Shown piece after piece: positions 16,839-23,590 of a stretch of 44,996 nt of DNA. The DNA comes from an uncultured Collinsella sp. (GTDB lineage: Bacteria > Actinomycetota > Coriobacteriia > Coriobacteriales > Coriobacteriaceae). Location of the stretch: positions 1-44,996 of the forward strand of contig CABRHS010000016.1 in NCBI GenBank assembly GCA_902470815.1, in the 5' to 3' direction. The notes under the pieces were generated by a model. That model had not been told where the DNA came from. It saw only the letters and a list, made by a program, of their open reading frames with translations, and ran no database searches. Position numbers and translations under genes: made by a program. Every line of letters starts with the position of its first letter. Position 1 is the first letter of the stretch.

Positions 16839-18260
16839 ATGGCACTCACCCAGGCCGCCGAGCACGCGGCACTCAACAAGCTCATCGACTATCTCGACGA
16901 GGACCCAGAGCGCAACATCGACAAGATCATGGCACTCGTCGACAAGTTCGTGCCGGACACGGTTCTGCCCTCGCAGCGGAGGGCCTTCGACACCGCGATC
17001 CGCGAACGGAACAACTGGTACCGCCTCATGATGAAGGTCTTCGACCTCAACCCCGCCGTGCGCACCAAGCTGCTCAAGGTGCTCGTCGCCGATTGCAGCG
17101 TACTGGGATGGCCGTATCAGGAGAAGATGCGCGAGAAGCACCAATGCAACATCCCCTACGCAATCCTGCTCGACCCCACCAGCGCCTGCAACCTCCACTG
17201 CACCGGCTGCTGGGCATCTGAGTACGGGCACGCCCTCAACCTCTCGTTCGAGGACATCGACTCCATCATCACCCAGGGCAAGGAGCTCGGGTGCCATCTG
17301 TACATCTACACGGGCGGCGAGCCGCTCGTGCGCAAGGCCGACCTCATCCGCCTGTGCGAGAAGCACCAGGACTGCGCCTTCCTGTGCTTCACGAACGCCA
17401 CCCTCATCGATGAGGACTTCTGCCGGGACATGATCCGCGTGGGCAACTTCGTGCCCGCCATCTCCGCGGAGGGTGACGAGGGCACCACCGACGCGCGGCG
17501 CGGCAAGGGGACCTACGCCAAGATCGAGCGCGCCATGGACCTGCTGCGCGAGAACGGCCTGCCGTTCGGCATCTCCTGCTGCTGGACGCGCGAGAACGCC
17601 GACGCCGTGGCCACCGAGGAGAACATGGACTGGATGATCGGGAAGGGCGCCCTGTTCTGCTGGTACTTCCACTACATGCCGGTGGGCGCCTCCTCGCCCG
17701 CCTCGCTCATACCCACGCCCGAGCAGCGCGAGCGCATGTACCACTTCGTGCGCGACATGCGCTCCAAGAAGGAGCTCTTCACGCTCGACTTCCAAAATGA
17801 CGGCGAGTTCGTGGGCGGCTGCATCGCCGGCGGGCGCCGCTACCTGCACATCAACGCCGCGGGCGATGTGGAGCCCTGCGTGTTCATCCACTACAGCACC
17901 GCGAACATCCACGACATGACCCTGCTCGAGGCCCTCAAGTCGCCGCTGTTCATGAAGTACTACGAGTCGCAGCCCTTCAACGGCAACCACCTGCGCCCCT
18001 GCCCCATGCTCGAGAACCCCTACGAGCTGGGCCGCATGGTGTCCGAGTCCGGCGCGCACGGCACCGACCTGGTGGAACCCGAGAGCCCCGAGGACCTGCG
18101 CCGCAAGACCGTGCCCGCGGCCGCGGCGTGGGCGCCGGTGGCCGACAGGCTGTGGAAGGACGAGTCCGACCCCATGCACCGTAAGCGCGAGGAGGATCCT
18201 CACCAGGGCATGGCCGAGACCGACATCGAGAGGCTCGAGCACCTGAGCCACATCGACTGA
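16839..18260 (+). CDS. Radical SAM protein with SPASM-like C-terminus
   Basis: A 473-residue radical S-adenosylmethionine enzyme. The cluster motif is CNLHCTGC (Cys117, Cys121, Cys124), followed by the SAM-binding YTGGEPLVR. About 110 residues precede the cluster, including a helical region (ALNKLIDYLDEDPERNIDKI) of unknown role. Later cysteines in SCCWTRENAD, GGCIAGGRRYLHINAAGDVEPCVF and RPCPMLENP resemble a SPASM-type region binding extra iron-sulfur clusters. Such proteins modify peptides or enzymes, but no small peptide substrate gene is visible nearby. AGAAGGAG precedes the ATG. It is probably controlled by the divergent TetR protein. A strong terminator follows, so it is not cotranscribed with the DUF1015 gene. 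Confidence 0.88.
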   Translation: MALTQAAEHAALNKLIDYLDEDPERNIDKIMALVDKFVPDTVLPSQRRAFDTAIRERNNWYRLMMKVFDLNPAVRTKLLKVLVADCSVLGWPYQEKMREKHQCNIPYAILLDPTSACNLHCTGCWASEYGHALNLSFEDIDSIITQGKELGCHLYIYTGGEPLVRKADLIRLCEKHQDCAFLCFTNATLIDEDFCRDMIRVGNFVPAISAEGDEGTTDARRGKGTYAKIERAMDLLRENGLPFGISCCWTRENADAVATEENMDWMIGKGALFCWYFHYMPVGASSPASLIPTPEQRERMYHFVRDMRSKKELFTLDFQNDGEFVGGCIAGGRRYLHINAAGDVEPCVFIHYSTANIHDMTLLEALKSPLFMKYYESQPFNGNHLRPCPMLENPYELGRMVSESGAHGTDLVEPESPEDLRRKTVPAAAAWAPVADRLWKDESDPMHRKREEDPHQGMAETDIERLEHLSHID

Positions 18261-18292
18261 CGCCCGGTTGAAGCACCACCGCCCAGATGGGC

Positions 18293-18340
18293 GCAGGGCC
18301 CAAGACGCCGTTCAAGGCGACGTCCGGGCCCTGCTTTTTT
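18293..18340 (+). terminator. Rho-independent terminator after radical SAM gene
   Basis: GCAGGGCCC (18293-18301) pairs with GGGCCCTGC (18326-18334), with an inner ACGCC/GGCG stem, followed by six T residues (18335-18340). A textbook intrinsic terminator. Confidence 0.9.
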
Positions 18341-18406
18341 GGACCATCGCGCCGCAAGCGGGGTACGATACCCTCATAAGATCGAGACCGCGCGAGAGGA
18401 CCTTCC

Positions 18407-19684
18407 ATGAGAGCGCTTCCCTTCCCCTGCATTCGCCCCGTCCCGGAGCACGCCGCCGAGGTGGCGGCGCTCCCCTACGACGTGTTCAGCCGCGCCGAGG
18501 CCGCTGTCCACGTCGCTGACCGCCCGCTCTCGTTCTTGAACATCGACCGTCCCGAGACGCAGTTCGGTCCCGAGCAGGACATGTACGCCCCCGAGGTCTA
18601 CGCGCGCGGAGCCGAGCTGTTGCGCGAACGCGTGGAGGACGGAACCCTCATCGAGGACCGAAACCTGTCGTATTACATCTACCGCCTCGCGTGGGAGGGG
18701 CGCGCTCAGACCGGCATCGCCTGCGTGTGCGCCGTCGATGAGTTCGAGAGCGGCGTCATCAAGCGCCATGAGCTCACGCGCGAGGACAAAGAGCTCGACC
18801 GGGTCGAGCACATACGCGCGCTCGGCTGCCAGACGGGTCCGATCTTCCTCACCTATCGCGACCAGCCCGTGCTGGACATGATCGTGGGCGCGGCGATGAC
18901 CTCCACCCCGCTGTACGACTTCGCGGATGAGTCCGGGGTTCGCCAGACCGTATGGGAGGTCGTGCGCCATGACGCCGTTGACGCCCTGCGCGCCATGCTC
19001 GGCCAGATCCCGTGCGCCTACATCGCCGACGGACACCACCGCGCGGCAAGCGCGGTGCGCGTGGCGCGGCGCATGCGCGAGGAGGCGCAGGCGGCAGGCA
19101 CGTACACGGGCAAGGAACCGTTCAACTACGTGCTCTCCGTCCTGTTTCCCGCAAACCAGCTCACCATCTTGCCGTACAACCGCGTGGTCTCCGATCGCAA
19201 CGGCCTCGATGTGCATGAACTGCTCCAAGCGCTGAGTGATGCGGGTTTTGGCATTGTCCAGGCAGAGGGCCCGGTGGAGCCGAGCGAGCACGGCGTGTTC
19301 GGGATGTATGCCGACGGCATCTGGTACGAACTGCGTGCGGCCGACCCCGGCACGACCGGCCCCGGCGCGGGCGAGCCTGGCACGGCCGGCCTCGGCGCGG
19401 TCGACTCCCTCGACGCCTCGATCCTGCAGAACCGCATCTTGTCCCCCATCCTCGGCATCGAGGATCCTCGCACCGACGAGCGCATTTCGTTCATCGGGGG
19501 CATCCGTGGCACCGAGGAGCTCGAGCGCGAAGCGGGTTGTGATGGAGTGGCGTTCACGATGCGCGCGACGGATATCGACCAACTGCTCGCCGTGGCCGAT
19601 GCCGGCGAGGTCATGCCGCCAAAATCCACGTGGTTCGAGCCCAAGCTGCGCAGCGGCCTGTTCATCCATCGCATCGCCAAGTAA
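18407..19684 (+). CDS. DUF1015-family protein, serine-gene associated
   Basis: A 425-residue DUF1015 protein without an established function that I know of. Family blocks are AALPYDVFSR near the start, RPETQFGP, YYIYRL, IKRHELTREDKELDR, the highly conserved IADGHHRAAS (Asp208 to Arg212), NYVLSVLFP, and the terminal MPPKSTWFEPK. Genes of this family are commonly found beside serC and serA, and here it is 3.7 kb from them, separated by the TetR/radical SAM pair. The DGHHR block resembles the motif of ParB-fold serine kinases, suggesting action on serine or phosphoserine; this is only a motif likeness. A Gly/Thr-rich loop at about residues 320-335 is low complexity. No strong ribosome site precedes the ATG beyond GAGAGGA. 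Confidence 0.85.
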   Translation: MRALPFPCIRPVPEHAAEVAALPYDVFSRAEAAVHVADRPLSFLNIDRPETQFGPEQDMYAPEVYARGAELLRERVEDGTLIEDRNLSYYIYRLAWEGRAQTGIACVCAVDEFESGVIKRHELTREDKELDRVEHIRALGCQTGPIFLTYRDQPVLDMIVGAAMTSTPLYDFADESGVRQTVWEVVRHDAVDALRAMLGQIPCAYIADGHHRAASAVRVARRMREEAQAAGTYTGKEPFNYVLSVLFPANQLTILPYNRVVSDRNGLDVHELLQALSDAGFGIVQAEGPVEPSEHGVFGMYADGIWYELRAADPGTTGPGAGEPGTAGLGAVDSLDASILQNRILSPILGIEDPRTDERISFIGGIRGTEELEREAGCDGVAFTMRATDIDQLLAVADAGEVMPPKSTWFEPKLRSGLFIHRIAK

Positions 19685-19739
19685 AAACTTGCGACACGCA
19701 GGACACGGGGCCGCCGCATCGCCCATGGGACCTCTCATC

Positions 19740-19763
19740 GGGCCTTGCTGCGGCCCTCTTTTT
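19740..19763 (+). terminator. Terminator of DUF1015 gene
   Basis: GGGCC (19740-19744), a 7-nt loop and GGCCC (19752-19756) are followed by TCTTTTTC, 55 bp after the stop codon. Confidence 0.7.
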
Positions 19764-19812
19764 CAATGTCATGCCGGTGGACGTCCGGTCCAGTTGTCAC
19801 GCAAACGATATT

Positions 19813-20018
19813 TGGTCAAAATACCCAAGTTCGGCGGCGAGAAGACGGCTATTTTCTCATTGCATAATCCGATACGTAGCCGATTCCTGCGCTTTCTTTG
19901 AAAGACAGCGCTGCTCTCGCTCAGGAAGATGGGCATGCACGGTGCCCGCACCCGTAATCCTGGGCTTTCCCCATCAAGGATTGACGCTTCCGCCGCCCAA
20001 GTTGGGTTTTTTTGACCA
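19813..20018. repeat. Two diverged copies of an element in inverted orientation
   Basis: Arm one (19813-19839) starts TGGTCAAAATACCCAAG. Arm two (19991-20018), read on the minus strand, starts TGGTCAAAAAAACCCAAC. Both end in GGCGGCG, and similarity trails on past that (GAAGACGG against GAAGCGTC). On the plus strand arm two ends in seven T residues. The spacing of about 150 bp is too long for a simple terminator. Confidence 0.55.
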
Positions 20019-20386
20019 TCGGCACGAACCCGCACGAGCCAGCGCCTATTTCGTCGTTTTTCTCATTCATTCTTGAGCTCGGAAATACTGCTTTTATACA
20101 ACTGGTGAAAAAACAGGCGCCAAGACGCACGCTTCATGGCCACCGCTCACCCAAGAAGTCCGTTTCCTGAATCAATTCACGAGCCGGCAAGCCCGGCTCC
20201 GCCCCTCATCGAGTCCATCCCGATGCGCAACCGCACCCATGCGCGTAACGTTTGCTTGCATCGATGTGCTTCAATTGCGTCGATTCCCGTCACCACATCG
20301 TCCGCCGGGCGCAGAGGTATCCATTTCCCTGTAACTGGGTAGGATTACAAGTGTGTATTATCTTACTTCTGTTGATTGGAGCGAAC

Positions 20387-20995
20387 ATGAGGGAATACAT
20401 CGACGACGAAGGCATCCGGCACACCGACCCGCTCTGCTTTGATGAGTTCGGCATGATCGAACGCGGCGTCAAGGCCATCAAGCTTCTGTACGGTATCACG
20501 GGTGCCGTCGGCCTCATCGCCGGCCTGGCGCTCCTGTTCTCCCCAATCAAGACCCTCATGGTTCTCGCGACCATCCTCGGCATCTACTTCATAGTTGCCA
20601 GCGTCGTGCGCATCGGCGTTGCGATCGGCACGCCGTTCATGCCCACGGGCTGGCGCGCCCTCAACATCCTGTCAAGTCTGCTGATCCTGTTCTGCGGCGT
20701 GATCATGCTTCGCAATCAGACCGCGTCCGCAGCGGCGCTCGCGACGCTCGCCGCCATCGCGATCGGCTTTGGCTGGATCATCGAGGGCGTGGTCACCCTC
20801 ATCGAGACCGGGGCGGTCCACAACCGCGGGCTCTCGATTCTCTCCGGTGTCCTGTCGATCATCGCGGGCATCGCGGTGTTCATGTTTCCACTCGAATCGG
20901 TGGACCTGATGATCGTCTTCTCGGGTATCGCACTCGCCGTGCTGGGCGGTATCTTGCTCGTCCGCGCATTCACCTTCGGCAAGGCAGCGCGCTAA
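20387..20995 (+). CDS. HdeD-family membrane protein (DUF308)
   Basis: A 202-residue protein with six hydrophobic segments after a 25-residue acidic N-terminus, the build of HdeD/DUF308 proteins. In Escherichia coli HdeD contributes to acid tolerance at high cell density; the role here is unknown. Typical repeats of the family are visible as paired helices: LLYGITGAVGLIAGLALLF, LNILSSLLILFCGVIML, then IAIGFGWIIEGVVTL and LSGVLSIIAGIAVFMFPLES. The ATG is preceded by TTGGAG; a longer frame starting at 20252 has no ribosome site and would add non-membrane sequence. It is a single gene with a strong terminator behind it. Confidence 0.82.
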   Translation: MREYIDDEGIRHTDPLCFDEFGMIERGVKAIKLLYGITGAVGLIAGLALLFSPIKTLMVLATILGIYFIVASVVRIGVAIGTPFMPTGWRALNILSSLLILFCGVIMLRNQTASAAALATLAAIAIGFGWIIEGVVTLIETGAVHNRGLSILSGVLSIIAGIAVFMFPLESVDLMIVFSGIALAVLGGILLVRAFTFGKAAR

Positions 20996-21052
20996 CGGCA
21001 GCCAAGGCGCATGCGCGCCCAGCCCAGAATCCGCAATTCAACATCTAATCAC

Positions 21053-21087
21053 GCCGCCCGGGCGCCCGCAAAAGGCGCCCGGGCGGC
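21053..21087 (+). terminator. Strong hairpin after HdeD-like gene
   Basis: GCCGCCCGGGCGCC (21053-21066) and GGCGCCCGGGCGGC (21074-21087) are perfect 14-bp complements around CGCAAAA. The tail ATCATTT is only moderately T-rich, but the stem is very stable. Confidence 0.8.
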
Positions 21088-21128
21088 ATCATTTGCGCGA
21101 TTGCGCGATTCCCGCAGAAAATGAGCCC

Positions 21129-21159
21129 TTGACCCTCACGTAACGAGAAGGCTTATCCT
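21129..21159 (+). promoter_or_regulatory. MerR-type promoter with 19-bp spacer (autoregulation)
   Basis: TTGACC (21129-21134) and TATCCT (21154-21159) are separated by 19 bp, the overlong spacer that MerR proteins untwist. The spacer begins CTCACGTAACG, matching the left half of the CTCACGTTACGTGAG-type operator of TipA-like regulators; the right half is degenerate. Confidence 0.7.
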
Positions 21160-21185
21160 ACAGACGCAACGGAAACGGAGGGCGC

Positions 21186-21953
21186 ATGGCCTTGAGCAAG
21201 ACCTACAGCATCGGAGAGGTATCCGACATCGCGGGAACCTCGGCGCGAACGCTGCGTTTTTATGAGGAGACAGGACTTCTTGTCCCCACGCGTAGCGCAA
21301 ACGGATACCGCCGCTACACCCCCGCGGACCTCGACCGACTGCAGGAAATCCTGCTTTTGCGGCACATGGGAATGAGCGTGGCGGATATCCCGCATGCCCT
21401 GAGCGCGACCCAGCAAGAGCGCCAACAGGCACTGACCCGCCATCTCAAGACGCTCAAAGCCGAGCGCAACCGGCTCGATGCCCTCATCCGCACCGTCGAG
21501 AGCACGATCGGACATATCGAGAAAGGGGTCCCCATGGACGACAAGGCAAAGTTCGAGGGCATGAAGCGAGAGCTCGTGGAGCAAAATGAGCGCGAGCACG
21601 GCGCCGAGGTGCGCGATCGCTGGGGCGACACCGCCGCGGACGATGCAAACCGCAAGATGCTCAATCTGAGCGAAGCCGAGTTCGAGCACTTCCAAGAGCT
21701 GGGTCGCGCCATCAACGAGGCACTCGAGGCGGCGGTGACTTCCGGCGCCGACCCCTCGGACGACGAAGGCGAGCTTGTCTATCGCCTGCACAGGGAGTGG
21801 CTGGGGTTCACCTGGAACTTCTATACGCCAGAGGCGCACAGGGGCCTGGGCGAGATGTATGTGGCGGACGAGCGCTTCACCGCCTATTACGATGGCAACG
21901 TCGCCGGCTGCGCCGCCTGGCTGCGCGACGCGATCAAGGCGCACGCGCGCTAG
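21186..21953 (+). CDS. MerR-family regulator with TipAS drug-binding domain
   Basis: A 255-residue transcription activator. Residues 7-75 are a MerR DNA-binding domain (YSIGEVSDIAGTSARTLRFYE, split here by memory of the motif as YSIGEVSDIAG and TSARTLRFYEE; then GYRRYTPADLDRL). A coiled dimerisation helix follows (LKTLKAERNRLDALIRTVE). The C-terminal ~115 residues match TipAS, which in TipAL and Mta-like proteins traps thiopeptides or other drugs: LNLSEAEFEHFQELG, then HREWLGFTWNFYTPEAH, GLGEMYVADERFTAYYD and a final AAWLRDAI. CGGAGG precedes the ATG. The promoter has the MerR 19-bp spacer, so it probably activates itself. No efflux pump is adjacent. Confidence 0.93.
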   Translation: MALSKTYSIGEVSDIAGTSARTLRFYEETGLLVPTRSANGYRRYTPADLDRLQEILLLRHMGMSVADIPHALSATQQERQQALTRHLKTLKAERNRLDALIRTVESTIGHIEKGVPMDDKAKFEGMKRELVEQNEREHGAEVRDRWGDTAADDANRKMLNLSEAEFEHFQELGRAINEALEAAVTSGADPSDDEGELVYRLHREWLGFTWNFYTPEAHRGLGEMYVADERFTAYYDGNVAGCAAWLRDAIKAHAR

Positions 21954-22017
21954 CGGGTCCCGGCAAGTCGATGCCGCACGCGCGCTGGGTGCGCAGCGCC
22001 ATCACATGCGCCCGGCC

Positions 22018-22764
22018 TCACGACGGCAGCGCAAGGCACGCGGGGCTCAGGCGGTAATGCCCAATGATGCGCCCATAGCTTTGCAGCTTGTCCTCCTCAT
22101 AGCTGAGCTGGAACGGGCCGGAGTGATGGATCAGATACGGCACACCCTCGGCATTCCGCCGATCGGAGACGATGCCCACATGGCCGCGGTACAGCACGAT
22201 GTCGCCGCCGCGCCACTCGGCGACGTCGCCCACGTCCGTCGTAAGGCGCTGCGCATGCGCGTTGAAAAAGACCTCGAGGTTGGGTGTTCGGCGAAAATCG
22301 ATCGCCGAGTCGGGGACGTCGATCGCGTAGGCATTCGGACGTATCGCGACGTCTGCAGCCACGAGCGCCTGAAGGTCGTAGCCCGCCGCCCGACATGCCG
22401 TGGCAACCACGTCGGTGCAGACGCCGAACTCGTCATCGGGATAACCCGAGGCATAATAGACGCTCTTGTAGTGCGGGCGGGTCTCCACGTACGCGAGGGC
22501 GGCGGCAAGAACGTCGTCGTTGTCGTCGATGCCGTCAGCGTCGGCATCAGAGCCGAACGCGGTTGCGGGATCACCAGCGGCGGGGCTCTCCCCATCTCGC
22601 CCGCTCTCAGCAAGAACCAGCCCGTATTGATCGGCAAGACGGCGCGGCGACGTGATACAGAGGCGACCCGTCGCGATGAGGGCAACACCGATGACGGCGA
22701 GCGCGCACCCGAACACCGTGAAACCGATGATGGCAACACGATTCGCTTTTTGCCGAACGCTCAT
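22018..22764 (-). CDS. DUF1287-family membrane-anchored or secreted protein
   Basis: A 248-residue protein with one N-terminal hydrophobic segment (VAIIGFTVFGCALAVIGVAL) that could be a membrane anchor or an uncleaved signal. An acidic, Asp-rich linker follows (GSDADADGIDDNDD, reminiscent of calcium-binding loops). The C-terminal domain fits DUF1287, a group related to NlpC/P60-like folds: YYASGYPDDEFGVCTDVVA, with the conserved cysteine, then DIVLYRGHVGIVSD with the likely catalytic histidine, and LIHHSGPFQ. This suggests cell-wall or peptide hydrolysis outside the membrane, which is inference. The ATG has only GGCGGGG upstream. It converges with the MerR gene without a clear terminator. Confidence 0.82.
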   Translation of the reverse strand: MSVRQKANRVAIIGFTVFGCALAVIGVALIATGRLCITSPRRLADQYGLVLAESGRDGESPAAGDPATAFGSDADADGIDDNDDVLAAALAYVETRPHYKSVYYASGYPDDEFGVCTDVVATACRAAGYDLQALVAADVAIRPNAYAIDVPDSAIDFRRTPNLEVFFNAHAQRLTTDVGDVAEWRGGDIVLYRGHVGIVSDRRNAEGVPYLIHHSGPFQLSYEEDKLQSYGRIIGHYRLSPACLALPS

Positions 22765-22918
22765 TTTGCCCCGCCTTTCTCGGCCTGGGCCCCGGCCCTC
22801 TCCGCTTGGCCCCTGCCCTTAGCCGCCGGCATCTGACTGTGTCCTGACGAATCGATATCATTATCGCAGGGAACGAGACCCATCGCGAGACATGAAGCGC
22901 CGTTGAAGGAGGTCCCAG

Positions 22919-23188
22919 ATGGATGAATCGACGGGAACCTTGATGACCCAGCTCATCTTGACGTTCGCCGTGTTCGCGCTCGCCATACTTGGCATCATCG
23001 TTTACGCATACCTCGAGTATCGCAAGATGACCGCGGCAGAGCAGCGCGTTGCCCGCAGAAAGCTCTTCATCGCCTTGGGCTACGGCGCAATCAACCTGGT
23101 CAAAGTCGCAGCGGCGATTGTCGTGATGCTATTCGCCTCGGTCTTTTGGCTCGCGTTTAAGGAAAACCCGCCGTCCAAACGGCGATAG
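22919..23188 (+). CDS. Small two-helix membrane protein, unknown function
   Basis: An 89-residue protein with two hydrophobic helices (LILTFAVFALAILGIIVYAYL and INLVKVAAAIVVMLFASVFWL, quoted in part) joined by a basic loop (RKMTAAEQRVARRKL). It ends in a short charged tail. I do not recognise the family. It is supported by an ideal GAAGGAGG six bases before the ATG. It is divergent from the DUF1287 gene, and its last 60 bp overlap the end of a convergent hypothetical gene. Confidence 0.7.
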   Translation: MDESTGTLMTQLILTFAVFALAILGIIVYAYLEYRKMTAAEQRVARRKLFIALGYGAINLVKVAAAIVVMLFASVFWLAFKENPPSKRR

Positions 23189-23485
23189 TGTGCGATCGTA
23201 CAAACCATCGCTGAAAAGCAGGCTGGGCGCATGCGGGTGTGCGGGAGGGTCTTCATGTCTCGCCACCCCGTCGAAACTCCCATGGCTTCCGAATTCTCGG
23301 GCCTTTTTGACAATGAACGCATCCGCCTCCGCCTCACTCACCTCGTCGACCCACAGATCGCCGATGAGCATGTCCATGATCTCCATGCTGTGGACCCAGC
23401 GCCCCTGGGCAAAGTCGTGCGTTTGGCGCAGCGTGAGGCCCATGCGATGGATGCTAATTCCGTTGTCCTCGATGTAGTACCTCAC
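23129..23485 (-). CDS. Hypothetical protein, possibly with a degraded C-terminus
   Basis: A 118-residue frame starting at GTG, with AAGGGG six bases upstream. The first ~70 residues look coding: GC-ending codons and a normal composition (VRYYIEDNGISIHRMG, then QGRWVHSMEIMDMLIGDLW, and EVSEAEADAFIVKKAREF). The rest is Pro/His/Arg-rich and lies over the end of the neighbouring membrane protein gene. The real gene may therefore have been shortened, with its original end lost. No family recognised. The overlap of 60 bp with a convergent gene is unusual and lowers confidence. Confidence 0.5.
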   Translation of the reverse strand: MRYYIEDNGISIHRMGLTLRQTHDFAQGRWVHSMEIMDMLIGDLWVDEVSEAEADAFIVKKAREFGSHGSFDGVARHEDPPAHPHAPSLLFSDGLYDRTLSPFGRRVFLKREPKDRGE

Positions 23486-23531
23486 GCGGGCCCCTTACAC
23501 GTGGCGGCAATCGCGCGTTGGCAGGATGCCG

Positions 23532-23574
23532 GCACCGCCTCAATTTGGGGACTGTCCCTAAATTGAGGCGGTGC
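23532..23574. repeat. Palindromic repeat element, copy 1 (probable operon terminator)
   Basis: GCACCGCCTCAATTT (23532-23546) is the perfect complement of 23560-23574, with an inner GGGA/TCCC stem around CTG. The 29-nt core 23539-23567 is shared with the element at 42607-42635. It sits 16 bp after the stop of the res gene and could act as terminator or mRNA stabiliser. Confidence 0.8.
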
Positions 23575-23590
23575 GACGGAGAGCAACAGC

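Larger units (their letters stand above)
19685..20386. other. Gene-poor 700-bp region with repeats
   Basis: No supported gene. It begins with a terminator (19740-19763), then becomes markedly AT-richer than flanking genes. It holds a ~27-bp imperfect inverted repeat (19813-19839 with 19991-20018) and a looser one (GCGCCT at 20042 with AGGCGC near 20115, each next to a T- or A-run). The end presumably carries the promoter of the HdeD-like gene, with TATTAT at 20356-20361 and no clear -35. Short frames inside it lack ribosome sites and coding bias. A structured non-coding RNA cannot be excluded. Confidence 0.5.

Noticed and set aside
23231..23566. Plus-strand 111-codon frame opposite the 118-residue hypothetical
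   Set aside because: It lacks a ribosome site at its start and runs into the palindrome; the minus-strand frame has a better start and codon pattern.
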